Source: Cladopsammia gracilis (Eukaryota; Cnidaria; Anthozoa; Scleractinia; Dendrophylliidae). Taken from it: DNA of 64,000 bases. Numbering within the stretch: position 1 is the first letter of the stretch; the number at the start of each line of letters is the position of its first letter. The notes below the pieces were generated by a model. It was not told the DNA's origin and made no database searches. It was given only the letters and a program-made list of their open reading frames with translations. Below, in pieces: positions 44,910 through 55,907 of this stretch. A program made the position numbers and the translations under genes. The DNA lies in contig JAJGOT010000211.1 in the NCBI GenBank assembly GCA_022457155.1, positions 542,001 through 606,000 on the forward strand. Direction: 5' to 3'.

Positions 44910-45016
44910 GGGAGGGGCAGGGGAACGGGAGAGGGGAGGGGAGGGGAGGGGAGGGGAGGGGAGGGCACGGGAGGGGAGGGGGAGGGGAGGGTGAGGGGAG
45001 GGGCAGGGGAGGGAGA
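44910..45016. repeat. G-rich (GGGGA)n tract
   Basis: About 18 copies of GGGGAG-type units run without interruption, a homopurine stretch with clear potential for G-quadruplex or triplex structure. It is intronic in the ZNF106-like gene, 70 bp upstream of the exon at 44775-44843 in gene direction. Confidence 0.9.
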
Positions 45017-45257
45017 AGGAAGAAAAAGGAACTAGGTCTTGCGGGATCTCAATAGTTGAGCAACGTTTTGGTGGAGCGACTTTTGTCGGGAACTATTTTG
45101 GTGGGAGAAAGAAGAGTTGGACACGAAAATATTCTATCAATAACAGAGGGCTACCATACCTTTTTTTTCATTTATTCCTTCGTTTTCTCTGTATTTAATG
45201 ACAAGCTATGAGTGTTTTATCAGGTATCTTAACACCGCCAAGTCGCTTAAGTTTTAG

Positions 45258-45420
45258 ACTACGAGCAGTCTCTCTTTCCCAGCTTAGTCCGTCGAGCGAG
45301 AAACGAAAAAAACATTAGCGAACGGATAATGGCCTCGCGCGGCCATTATCCTTTCGCTAATGTTTTTTCGTTTTTCGCTCGACGGACTAAGCAGGGAAAG
45401 AGAGACTGCTCGTAGTCTAC
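45258..45420. repeat. ~160-bp near-perfect palindrome
   Basis: TAGACTACGAGCAGTCTCTC ... ATTAGCGAACGGATAATGGC meets its complement at a CTCGCGCGG centre (about 45336-45345). Arms are roughly 75 bp with a few mismatches and one or two base gaps. Confidence 0.85.
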
Positions 45421-46668
45421 TTAAGTTTTTTTTCGCCTAGTTTTTTCAAAAAATTTCTCAGTGTTTGGATATCCCGATGAAACACTCTTCATCGTGTTTG
45501 ATATAGTACGTCTAGGAATGAATTTCTAAAGCTTGACAATTCAAATAAAAGTTACAGCAGTTCTTTCATACACTGATGTTTGCTGCTCATTTACATGTGA
45601 AACAAGGGGCTCCAAGTAGCCTATACTCATGCGCATGCGTAAAAAGGTTTTTTTGGTATATTTTAAGTAATGATCCGCATAAGAAGGATAGTGCTGAATG
45701 GCAATGCACGATGGAATGTCAACTTTTTTCATTGTAACAACTAGTGATCTCATTGGCCTAGACTCAAAAACTGCTAAAAAGTTAACGTTCAAGGTGCATT
45801 TTGTCCAATGTTTTTTTTAAGATTTCAAGTAATTCGAGACCCAATCGCACAACATGCAAGTTTTAAAAGATATTTATTTGTGGAACTTCATCAAAGAAGC
45901 AAAATTATTAGCTATTGTCTTCTGCTATACTGATTGGTTAAGCACGAACATTTCCTAAAATTTATTTGACGCAAATGGATTTTCTTTATTTTTATAATGA
46001 AATATAATTATGAGCCATCAGCTCTTCCCCTATTCTTGAAATCAAAGATATTCTATGTGGGAAAGAGCCAATGCCGCAGAACAATGAAGTTTACTATAGT
46101 TCTTATGTGGAGCATTACTTAAACAAGATATAAGAAGATGTCCAACAGGGAAAAGAGTTACTCCTTTCATTCATCGTTCCTGCAAACCACGTTGTTACTA
46201 TTGAATGTTTTACAAATGAAGGCTGTACCACAGGGAAACCAGTGATTCTTCTGTATGTTATGAACATTAGCAATATAAGAAGGGCTGTTGGAGACGGTGT
46301 CGTGACACTTCAGTAACGCTATTTTGCTAAGGTTATTGTTTACAACCGGAAAAGAGAGTAGCCGGAAGAAAAAACTCGGAAGTGTATATGGCAAAGCTAT
46401 GAACCGGAAGTGCACCATCGTGACACAAATAAAAAGAAAACGAAAAACGGAGGGCAAAACGGAGGGCGCGTTTTTCTGGAACATATTCTGGTCATTCTGA
46501 AATCAGAAAACGTTAACAAAACTATGTTGTTTACATTCTCGCAAGCCAAAATTTTTTCAGGTACACATAGTCAAAGTAGTGACTTCTTTCCGTATTTTAC
46601 GAGAGGAATAGGTGCAATAATCAGAGATATCTGTTTTTGGAATGGATAGAAAATAGTTAGTCCTGCAC

Positions 46669-46803
46669 TTGTCCAAACGATGTCTGTGATTCGCTAAGAA
46701 AACAATAGATTTGTCCCGCTGGGATAGGGATTAGGGATAGGGGCATTGTTCAAGTGACATATCAGTTGTATCATTCGCCAATCACGGACATCGTTTGGAC
46801 AGC
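46669..46803. repeat. ~135-bp inverted repeat
   Basis: TTGTCCAAACGATGTCTGTG-ATT at the left is the complement of AATCACGGACATCGTTTGGA-CA at the right. A GGGATAGGGATTAGGGATAG tract lies between them. Confidence 0.7.
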
Positions 46804-46919
46804 TACGACCCCGCTCCAGAAAATGTCCCCAAAAAAACGCACCTTAAACGCATGCCGCTCTGCGCATGAGTAATAAGGATATTTTGGTGCTCTTTCAAGA
46901 GAAAGAGTTTAGTACAAAC

Positions 46920-46976
46920 CTCAATGCAGTTGACTGCTTGGTGATGACCATGGTAGACTTTTACACACTCTCCTGT
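46920..46976 (-). CDS. ZNF106: ZNF106-like exon 9 (WD40 strand a)
   Basis: This 57-nt exon lies between a CTGTAG acceptor and a GTTTGT donor. It reads TGECVKVYHGHHQAVNCIE in phase 0, a complete WD40 opening strand with the GH dipeptide. Exons in this half of the gene alternate between 57-72 nt pieces, each carrying half of a blade. Confidence 0.85.
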
Positions 46977-47089
46977 CTACAGAGTGAGTAAGAAACAAAA
47001 ACTTCAACACCAAAAGTGGTCGACATTACTCTCTTTGCACACTTTCAAGTATACATTGGTTACAAGTATAATGAAAACAAATAAAAATC

Positions 47090-47452
47090 AATTATGGAGA
47101 CATGTGGTGTAGTTCTAACTTTTGAGTCTGTTGATGAAATCCTATGGTGTGACCATTCAAACGAAACCTCTTTAGCAGTACTTTTGCATGGTACCATTTG
47201 TTATAACTTTTGAGTCTGTGGATGAAATCCTATGGTGTGACCATTCAAATGAAACCTCTTCAGCAGTACTTTTGCATGGTACCATTTGTTCTAACTTTTG
47301 AGTCTGTGGACGAAATCCTATGGTGTGACCATTCAAATGAATCCTCTACAACAGTACTTTTACATGGTACCATTTGATTTTCAGTATTTTACAAAATGAA
47401 ATTTGGGATTTTTCTTGAATTTTGAGATTTGGCACCCTTAGGGGTTAAAGGA
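47090..47452. mobile_element. Copy of the 88-bp-repeat TIR element (three units)
   Basis: Three units run from ATTATGGAGACATGTGGTGT at the left to GGCACCCTTAGGGGTTAAAG at the right. The left terminus is degraded. The copy lies in a ZNF106-like intron and ends 26 bp from an exon (47479-47541). Confidence 0.75.
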
Positions 47453-47478
47453 TTATGGGAGATGCATCAGTCACTAAC

Positions 47479-47541
47479 CTGAATATTAAATGATCTTGTG
47501 GTTTTGTCTGCTGAACATGTGAACAAATGACCATTGTGCAC
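47479..47541 (-). CDS. ZNF106: ZNF106-like exon 8 (WD40 blade strands b-d)
   Basis: This 63-nt exon, from TTTTCAG to GTTAGT, reads in phase 0 as VHNGHLFTCSADKTTRSFNI plus Q. The pattern hydrophobic-x-x-GHLFTCSADKTxRxF is the second half of a WD40 repeat. It matches the VHEGLLYTCSGDKTVRAYNL region of the vertebrate protein almost position by position. It lies 31 bp beyond the end of an 88-bp-repeat element (47090-47452). Confidence 0.85.
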
Positions 47542-47898
47542 CTGAAAATATTACAATACAAATTCACAATACTTTTATTTAACCAAACACCTGTTACATG
47601 CACAACAACTGCTCAATATTTCTCCTTTGTAAAGCGACATTTTCGCTCTCTTTCTCTGCTCTTCAGCGAGTCGAACCGTAATTTTGAAAATACCGCTTTC
47701 TCGAACCTCAAATCGGCAAAATGAACACAGAAAAACAAAGTTAAACAACATGGCAGTGATTTTAAGAGTTTCATCACTTTTTAGAGCCCTTAATTTCGCC
47801 TTTAGTGACGCTAGTTTTGATGTATAAACCGATACGGCCATTACAGATGCACAGGATACCACACAAACAGAGGATGGTTAGCCTGTGATACCACATAC

Positions 47899-47969
47899 CT
47901 TCAAACCACACACAGCTCCTGTGTGACCCTCGAACTTGCTCGCTGATGATGATCCGCGGTGTTTTTTGC
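47899..47969 (-). CDS. ZNF106: ZNF106-like exon 7 (start of the WD40 propeller)
   Basis: This 71-nt exon enters with two nucleotides (GC) that complete a Gly codon and ends AAG before GTATGT, in phase 0. It encodes KKHRGSSSASKFEGHTGAVC followed by GLK. FEGHTGAVCGLK is a typical opening strand of a WD40 repeat (GH dipeptide). It lines up with the first propeller blade of vertebrate ZNF106 (GHESPVHAVQV). The acceptor (TTCTTAAAAG) is purine-rich at its end and weaker than the others. Confidence 0.75.
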
Positions 47970-48132
47970 CTTTTAAGAAAGTCAACACAACAGAAACAAA
48001 CGCGAGTTAATGCACAAAATAGGGAGAGGGGCATTGATTAAAGCGAGTAATTTAACCAGGTAGCTTAGTTCCTTTCCCCCAGTTGAGGAATAGAGCCAGA
48101 TATAATTAGATCTTCCGTGATTAAACACTCTT

Positions 48133-48366
48133 TAGGGCCGTTTACACAGGCGACTTTTTGTTCAATTTTTGTTGCGCGCAAGGTGCATCTTCAAATCGCG
48201 TGTGTAAGCTAGCGGCGAATCAGTTCGACTTGGTGGCGATTTTTGGGAAATCCCAGCAAATCGTAGTGCATGTCGCACCCGAATCGCCGCTAGTTTACAC
48301 TTGCGACAAAATTTGCATTGGAGAGAGCGACAAAAATTGGATCAAACATTACATGTGTAAACAGGT
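48133..48366. repeat. ~230-bp TIR element (GGGCCGTTTACACAGGCGAC)
   Basis: The left arm contains TTTACACAGGCGACTTTTTG and TAGCGGCGAATCAG; the right arm has the matching CGAATCGCCGCTAGTTTACA and ACATGTGTAAACAGG. Non-coding, in the intron next to exon 6 of the ZNF106-like gene. Confidence 0.65.
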
Positions 48367-48422
48367 CATCAGGTACATGAAATTATACAGTGAACATTGT
48401 ATATTACGGAGTGTCTCTCTAC

Positions 48423-48531
48423 CTTTAGAGTACTGAAAGGTTTTCTTCAGAGACTCCACAGTTGAGGACGGCATTTGAAGATGACTCGCACGGGAACGAA
48501 CACTACTTGACTTGTCATCGGATTGGCTATC
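48423..48531 (-). CDS. ZNF106: ZNF106-like exon 6 (linker before the WD40 propeller)
   Basis: This 109-nt exon follows a TTTACAG acceptor, enters in phase 0 and leaves one nucleotide (G) before GTAGAG. It reads DSQSDDKSSSVRSRASHLQMP and then a segment ending FQYSK. It is Ser-rich with no domain of its own. Its place is supported by phase agreement with exon 5 and with the propeller exon that follows. It lies just upstream (in gene direction) of a TIR element at 48133-48366. Confidence 0.7.
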
Positions 48532-48589
48532 CTGTAAACATAATATGTACAAGACTATCACCCATTACTGACAAAAGAAAGTCTAGGGC

Positions 48590-49190
48590 GGTTCTAACTT
48601 TTTTTAATTCTGTAGATGAACTTTGTGTGTGACCATACAAATGAAAGCCACTGAGCAGAAGTTTCCTGTGGTGCTGTTTATTATGCTGTACAAGGTGGTT
48701 CTAACGTTTGAGTCTGTGAATGAAATCCTGAAGTGTGACCATTCAAATGAAAGCTATTGAGCAGTACTTTCCTGTGGTACTGTTTATTATGCTGTACAAG
48801 GTGGTTCTAACGTTCGAGTCTGTGAATGAAATCCTGAAGTGTGACCATTCAAATGAAATTCAAATGAAAGCTATTGAGTAGTACTTTTCTGTGGTGCTGT
48901 TCATTATGCTGTACAAGGTGGTTCTAACTTTTGAGTCTGTCGATGAAATCCTAAAGTGCGACCATTCAAATGAAAACTATCGAGTAGTACTTTCCTGTGG
49001 TGCTGCTTATAATTACATGCATTAAACTTTAAAGGTTGATCTAATTCTTGTGTCTGTGGATGAAAATTAATCCTAAAGTGTGACCATTCAAATGAAAGCT
49101 GTTGCGCGGTACTTTCCTGTGGTGTTGTTTATTTTGCTGTACAGGACGCTTCTAAGTGGTGGATTTGAAGATGAAACGCTGCAGTGTGAC
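48590..49190. repeat. 106-bp-type minisatellite, about five units
   Basis: The period of 106 bp was measured between TTCCTGTGG at 48663 and 48769. Five units run between the donor of exon 5 (49258) and the acceptor of exon 6 (48531) of the ZNF106-like gene. Confidence 0.85.
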
Positions 49191-49257
49191 CGTTTTATGC
49201 TAACTATAAGAGAAGTAACTTCCGCTTTAAGGGCGCTATAATACGATAAATACTAAC

Positions 49258-52200
49258 CACATCTCGTGTAGGGATCTCATCCTCGGTATTGGCCCTTTCC
49301 TCGGTTCCAGATCCCTCAAGGTCAGCTGTGGTGGTGTGAGCCGCGGCACTAACAACTTGATTCCTTCCTTTTGATGATGTCTTCTCCTTGAATGGTGCAC
49401 TACGCTGTGTATCAGTACACGACGTGTCGCCGATCTTTCGTCTCTTAGAAGGAATCGCGTCCAAATCTTTAAACCTTTTTTCTCTTTTGTCCATCTTATT
49501 CTTTCGCCATTCCTTAGTGTTCTTCTTCCCAGAGTTAAAGAGGCTAGATTTTTTAAGCTCTTTTGTAGTTTTTCTAGGAGAAGGGCTGTCTCGAACTACG
49601 ATTTTAAGTGGCAAAGAGCCTTGATTGTCTTTGCAGGGCGCCTCCGAAACATTTTCAGCGCTACCTGTATTGGAAAAAGATGGAGAATTATCGCTGTTTT
49701 TACTTATTTTCTCCTCGTGTGATCCATGCAAATCAATGCCGTCTTCTTGTTGTTTCCAGCGCTTCATGTTTTCTCTCGCAGACTGTATCTTCTTCCTGCT
49801 CGCTTCAATAGTCTTGGAAACGTTGATATCAGAGAAGCTCTTTTTCCTCAACAAACCTTTTTCTGATGTATGAAAATGTTTGGCTTTTTTCATGAGATCT
49901 TTCCTGCATGGCTCGTTAGTTTGCGCACTGGCAACCTTGTTGTGAAGCTCTTGTTTAGCCCCTGATTGGCTGGATTCAGATTCGCTAGATTTCAGAGAAG
50001 CTGGATCTTCAAGGATCACAGGGACACCAAGAACACTTGGCCCTGAGTCTGCATCTAACCTGTTCGCAACAACACCTTGTTGTTGACTAGAGATATCCAC
50101 AGGAAGGTCACATGACGTCTGTTCAGAGATATTTGCTCCTCGGTTCAATTCTACCTCGCTGGATGACTTGCGTTCCTTCGCTGCACGTTTAGATGCCTGG
50201 ATAAGCCTTTCTAGAACTTTCTCTCGAGGTTGGCTGTTCTGCGATGCTTCTTCCCTCGAAACAAACTTTGTAGCTGTGCCAACTGAGGAAAACTGTTCTT
50301 CTGATTGAGGAGGGTCGCAAGATCTGCTCGAATTCATTAATGACTCTGCAGTTGAACAAACAGAAGATTCAACACTGAGCTCTGCCTCGGAGGTTATTTG
50401 CTTCGTGCCCATATTACTCTCGCGATTATTACTGGGCAGACTCTTCGTGTCATTTGAACATGAAGTATTATCCCGAGAAGAGTAAATCACGTGAGCATCT
50501 GTCTTCTCGAGCACGTTTCCCAGTTTGTCAAGCTCAGACGACGTTGTTAACGTTTTGCTATCGTCTCTACCAACTTGTGTAACAGATGTTCTAGTTTCTC
50601 TTGTCGAAGTTTCTATTCTAGCTGGCAAAGGCGACATTTGTCTTTCGTAGCAAGCGTTTTCAAGAATACTGAGTCGCAAATTCCGCAATTCCCCCATTCT
50701 GAGTGTAATCCTCTGTTCTTCGCTACTCAGGGAGTCCAGTTCGGTACACAATTTCTGAATCTGTGAGCGGACAGATTTTAATCTGGACTGCACTGCGTGA
50801 AGATTCTGTAACTGATTTTGTTCATCGCGTTCAATGGATAACAACTCCTGCACGTTTATTCCCGATCGGTAAGTAACTGGTTTGTCTGCTCGAGGATCGG
50901 TATCTTCCTGTTTTGACCTTTTCACATTTTTTTCAGCACCTAAACTCGAAACACTCTCCGAATCTTCAGAGGTGTTCAGTCGTTTGCGTTTTATCACAGG
51001 CAGCGGCTCGGGACTTTCCATAGCAATATCTCGAGCACCGTATTCCGTACTGCTATTCAAATCGATCAAGCCTTGACTTTGAAGCACAGATGGTCTCGGA
51101 GGGGATCGTAAATTATCAATAGTCAATCGTAAACCTTCAGCCATTCTACCCTGGCTAGCTGAGGGTGCTGACATTCCCTCAAGGTATGAAGTTGAGCTTA
51201 AATCGATAAGTCCTCGGCTTTGGAGCTCTTCGGAGTTGTCTTTAGTGGGTACACTATCTTTAGGAGGTACACTGAGGGGTGGTATTCTCGTGGAAGGCGG
51301 CACAGTAGTCAATCCCGTGGTTAAACTCGCTGGAATATTGTCCCCAACGCGTAAACCTGTCTGTTGAATCTCCTCTTTGTTCGTCTGTCTACCAAGAAAC
51401 TGATTTACATCGAACATATTTCCTCGTTCAAGCAGTCCCAACCTCGATGACCCCTCCGCGTGCAGATTCTCTCTCCTTACTATGGGTGAGTCTAAACTGA
51501 TACTCCGCTGACCGCGACCACGCAGCCTCGCAGGTAAGGGGGAGGCTTTCTTTCCCGGCTCAAACGACCCTTCAGTCTTGTGTTCCGAGAAAAGGGGCTG
51601 TGATCTGCGGCCTTCGATGGGTTTAACTGGATGATCGCTTGTTGAACTTGTCACTTTTTTCCCACTGTAACGTTCTGCCAAGGCTTTTCTCACCTCAGGG
51701 GGAAGGTTAAATCGCGATAGATCAAGGGAGAGACTGGGCAGTGAAATGTTAGACTCGGGAGATCGATCCACTGGTAAATGCGTTGTAGTGGAAACTCTTC
51801 GAGACGATAACGGGCTTTGAGGCGGGGATGCAGCAAAGCTTCGTGGAGAAGAAAGAACTGACGATTTGGTGGAAAATTCAGACGGTGATTTGGTCTTTTC
51901 TCTGAAGGGTTTCTTAGGCGAAGGGTTGTTGGCGTTAAAGGGGGCGACTACTGAATGTGGAACACCAAGCAGCTTTGTGCTGAAGTTCAAATCGATCATT
52001 TCTGTGTTTTGAATAGCAGAGGGCCTTGCTCTTTCTTCAGGTTCAGTCTTCACCAGATGCTTCTGTGGATGAACAACATCACTTTTTAAGCGAGATGTCG
52101 CAGAGCTAGCGGTAGCCTGTGGGTTTACGTTTGGCAGATGTGCTTCTTTGAGGTCAAAATGAGTGAACTCATGCGGCGTCCGAGATCTTCCGGGTTGTGG

Positions 52201-53071
52201 GACTGTCTCACTCAGATCGATATTAGGACCACTACCACTGCTTACTGATGAACCGCGATTCGATATCGTTGAACCCTGGTCAATATTTGACCCACTATCC
52301 CCTGATAACCCCTGATGTTTCCATGATCGTCCGTGTTTTAGCACCGTTTTACTGAGATCAATTTGTGAACTGCCTTTCACTTCTACAGTCGATGAGCCAT
52401 GCAGCGCTAAAAGACCTTCAAGGTTGGGCACTGTGCCACTTAAATCAATTCCAGGACCGCCACTGTCACTTTCCAGGCTGGTATCATGAATGGCCAATAT
52501 TCTCCTTGGTCTTGGTACTGTTTCACTTAAATCAATGCTGTCACCAATGCTGGTACCAACGCTAGTAGCAGTATTGGTACCAGTGCTAGCACCAATGCTG
52601 CGATCACTATTGATATCCGTCGAAGAACCCCGCAAGTGCAAGCCCCTTGAAGCCCCTGGAAGTGTGGTACTAAGATCGATGTTTCCAGAAGAGGCATCTG
52701 TAGCAGCTCTTAACGCTGTGTAAGTTGAAGTAGAGTTGAGATCGATCTTGCCACAAGTCTTCACACTGCTATTGCTAGCGTCACTGAGTTCTTTCTTTCC
52801 TTTTTCCTTTTCATATTTGTCGGAGTAAGAGAGTCGATGATCAATCTCTTCTTCCAAACCTGAAACCATACCCAAACGCTCAGGGGGTTTGTAAGTAGGT
52901 GTGGTCGGTCTAAAGATTTGTGTTCCTCCAGGTCGGCTATTCAGAGATCTCGGTGATGATTCACGATCATGAGTTTCGTCTCTCATTATGTGACTAGCTT
53001 TTGAGGTGCCACTCTGCTCTAGCGAACTGCCTTCGTCGTTTTTGAATACTCGCTGATGATACGAACAGTAC
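49258..53071 (-). CDS. ZNF106: ZNF106-like exon 5 (large disordered exon with IDLS motifs and coiled coil)
   Basis: This 3,814-nt exon follows a TTTACAG acceptor and ends GTG before GTTAGT, in phase 0. It encodes about 1,271 residues (roughly residues 811-2081 of the joined protein). Almost all of it is polar and Ser/Thr/Pro-rich. Between about 52750 and 51050 it carries nine copies of a short motif IDL[SN]-x-[ST], most often IDLSETVP or a variant, in front of a basic or hydrophobic patch. Around 50870-50640 lies a clear coiled coil beginning INVQELLSIERDEQNQLQNL. The C-terminal third is Lys-rich with several basic clusters of nuclear-localisation type (KRKRLNTSED, KRRKIGDTS, MKKAKHF). The open reading continues about 25 codons beyond each splice site by chance. 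An exon this long without a stop, in phase with both neighbours, is strong evidence of coding. Confidence 0.9.
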
Positions 53072-53696
53072 CTGTAAATGAGGAAATGTAAATTACAGTC
53101 TCTCCGACACTTTTTCACATTGTTAAACATTACAGGCAATATCATTTATTTCTTATTGGCTAAATGCATACAGATAATAAATGAGGGGGTGAAAAGGAGG
53201 GACCCCAGAGTGAAACGGGGGGGGGGGGAGTGAAAAAGGGGCCCCAGGGTAAAATACATGTAGAGGGGGCCCAGAGTGAAACGGGGGGGGGGAGTGGGGG
53301 TGAAAAAGGGGCCCCAGGGTGAAATGTGAAAACAAAAAGTGACCTTACATATCCAGTTCCTCACAAACTGAGAGTTGGGTCAGTACTACATGATTCAGAT
53401 CAAGTGTATTGGACAATCCCTCTGCCAATGAAAGCAATAGCCAGATGTATATACCATCAACTGACCATTCGCAATTCACATAACTCTGAAGATGACTTCC
53501 GTTCAGATTGTCGAAACGTCAGTCAACAGTTCTTTTCAGAACTACATGTACACTAACCCGATCACACTCGACAGACTTCTGATACTCCTGAGTTCAAACC
53601 ATTTACATGTACAATCCCTCTTGGTATCAGAAAGTAGTTTTGCATCTCAGAATTGGGAGGGGCGAGGCTTTAAAAATTGTTTCGCTATTCACTTAC

Positions 53697-53938
53697 TTGT
53701 TCCAAGTGACCGAACCACACTGCACTCCATCAATGTGAACAAAACTACACTGCGGACGGGACAATGACAACTGGGAGAAGCCTGGAATGTATCGTGAGGA
53801 AACAGGCTTAACAGATCCAACAGACAAGGCAGTCGTCACTGTGGACAAAATGCTGCTACAAACAGGAGGGTGTGTCTCACTTTCTGTTGTCACTTTTTTG
53901 TCTTTGGACACTGGACATGGGATCGAGTCTTCTTGGCT
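53697..53938 (-). CDS. ZNF106: ZNF106-like exon 4 (first half of a C-x8-C-x8-C-x2-H motif)
   Basis: This 242-nt exon starts after TTCCTTCAG and ends before GTAAGT. It enters in phase 0 and leaves two nucleotides (AA). It codes for SQEDSIPCPVSKDKKV at the start and for RPQCSFVHIDGVQCGSVTWN at the end, just before the junction. With the first residues of exon 5 (KYCSYHQ) the spacing becomes C-x8-C-x8-C-x2-H. That resembles the short zinc-binding motif of KANSL2 and INO80D (zf-C3Hc3H). The identification rests on spacing only. Frame continuity with both neighbours supports the exon. Confidence 0.75.
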
Positions 53939-54158
53939 CTGAAGGAAAACAACAAAATTTTTTTATACCATTTGAAGATTAATTTGACTGTAACATGGAA
54001 ATAAGCAAAGCTTAGTGGGAGAAGGAGGAATAGAGGCTGGGAATCCAGGAAAAAAGAGGAAGATACACTGTAACACAACAGAAGATGGGAGAAAAGATAC
54101 ACATGTAGCAGGAAGACCAGAAATGGGATTGCCAAGGTGACAGAAACGGAGAGGGTGA

Positions 54159-54566
54159 TTAACCCTTTCACTCCCAGATATTTAATTCGATGAAAATTAA
54201 ATTATGGAGACATACAGTGTGCATGTAGTTATAACTTTTGAGTCTGTTGACGAAATCTTATGCTGTGACCATTCAAATGAAACCTCTTCAGCAGTACTTT
54301 TGCATGGTACCATTTGTTCTAACTTTTGAGTCTGTGGACGAAATCCTATAGTGTGACCATTCAAATGAAACCTCTTCAGCAGTACTTTTGCATGGTACCA
54401 TTTGTTATAACTTTTGAGTCTGTTGACGAAATCTTATGCTGTGACCATTCAAATGAAACCTCTTTGGCAGTGCTTTTGCCAATTTGTTTTGCAATATTTT
54501 ACAAAATGAAATTAAGGGTTTTTCATGTATTTTGCTTTTTGGCACTCTTGGGAGTTGAAGGGTTAA
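54159..54566. mobile_element. Copy of the 88-bp-repeat TIR element (three units)
   Basis: This copy has the best preserved ends: TTAACCCTTTCACTCCCAGA on the left and CTCTTGGGAGTTGAAGGGTTAA on the right. It contains about three 88-bp units and lies in the intron between exons 3 and 4 of the ZNF106-like gene. Confidence 0.85.
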
Positions 54567-54807
54567 CTCTCAAAGCCCTAAGAGTGATCAGAATCAAATT
54601 TCTCCTTGTCTTGTCAATGCCTTATCAATCAAAAAGGTCATGAAGATTGAGGACATGATCACACAATTTCTCCCCACTACTTCTATAGGAAATATATAGG
54701 GACAAGAATGAGAATTCAAATTTTGATATTAGGGCTTAAAGGACCGGACACATGGTGCAACATTATAGGTGACATCACATGAAATTTTTCATGGTACAGC
54801 TACACAA

Positions 54808-55330
54808 TAGGGGTGTAACGATTCACATTCCTTGCGATTCGATTCGATTTCGATTATTGCCTTTCGATTTCGAATATTTTGATTCGATTATGAAAATGTT
54901 TCTTGCAGATAGTTTCAGACTTCTTTAGCCGTCTTTAGCTGGAAAACCATGATAATATTTCCACACAGCTGATCTAAAATATACAGGCAAGTTCACGATT
55001 GCTTGGTCGTTCGTCGCCATGTTTGAGAATGTGGTAGAAGGGCAGCAATTTTACCAGGCAACACAAAACGCGGCCTGCAACTGCTGCAACTGCAAATGTT
55101 ACTGCAACTGCAACTGCAAACGCCTTTGTTCGTCAATCAAAAACACAGATTTTAAAGAGTTCTGAATTCTGATTTCACAATATAATAACTCATTGAGGGC
55201 ACCCAGGAAAAGGTATGCAAAAATCGAACCAAAATCGAAACGTGAAAGCAAAGAATTGTGAATTGAACCGAATGGTCATAATCGCAATTAATCGAGAATT
55301 CAATTAATCATTTCACCACTTACTACACAA
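54808..55330. repeat. Probable MITE (GGGGTGTAACGATTCA start)
   Basis: It opens GGGGTGTAACGATTCACATT followed by GATTCGATTCGATTT, and near its right side has ATCGCAATTAATCGAGAATT. GGGGTGTAACGATTC starts are known from non-autonomous elements of several animals. The right end is not defined. Confidence 0.45.
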
Positions 55331-55856
55331 TGCAACATTTCATGCAACTACATGCAACATGTACATGTATGCAACATTAATGCAACATTAATTTTTGTTG
55401 TTGTTGACACAACTGTTTGTGGATGCAAGAAGTATTATTTTGATGGATGTTCAGCAATATCACAGTTCACAACTATAATTCTCGCATAAAAATTATTCCT
55501 ACAATGTGTTGTTCCAGAAAATATCCATACATGTATGTCTCCCACAGAAGGTTTTTTTGGTTTCAATCCCCCCCCCCAACCCCTCTGATAATTCAAATTT
55601 AGCTTGATTCATACTTTCCTTTGAAAACTATGGCTTTTGAGATCCCCCTTCCACTTGAAATTTCCAATAACCTTCAATGTACATGTACATGTACAGGTAC
55701 ACGACTGGATATTTCCTGGAACCACACAACAGCAATGCATTTTCAAATACACAGTAAGGTATTGAGAATATAAAAGCAAACTTGGTGGGAGTTTTCTCCT
55801 GATGTGCCACTATTCTTTCATATTAACTAGCATGGGTGTGCACAGTGTAACCCCCC

Positions 55857-55886
55857 CCCCTAACCCTAACCCTAACCCTAACCCCC
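55857..55886. repeat. Interstitial telomeric repeat (CCCTAA)n
   Basis: Four tandem CCCTAA units follow a poly-C run and lie 22 bp from the donor of exon 3 of the ZNF106-like gene. A shorter CTAACCCTAACCCTAA is at 22780-22795. Confidence 0.9.
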
Positions 55887-55907
55887 CCCACTAATGCTTT
55901 TAGTTAC

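Noticed and set aside
53153..53364. Pro-rich frames (PPPPRFTLGPLF) next to exon 5
   Set aside because: They derive from a short tandem repeat with G-runs (53215-53330) in the intron before the acceptor of exon 5.
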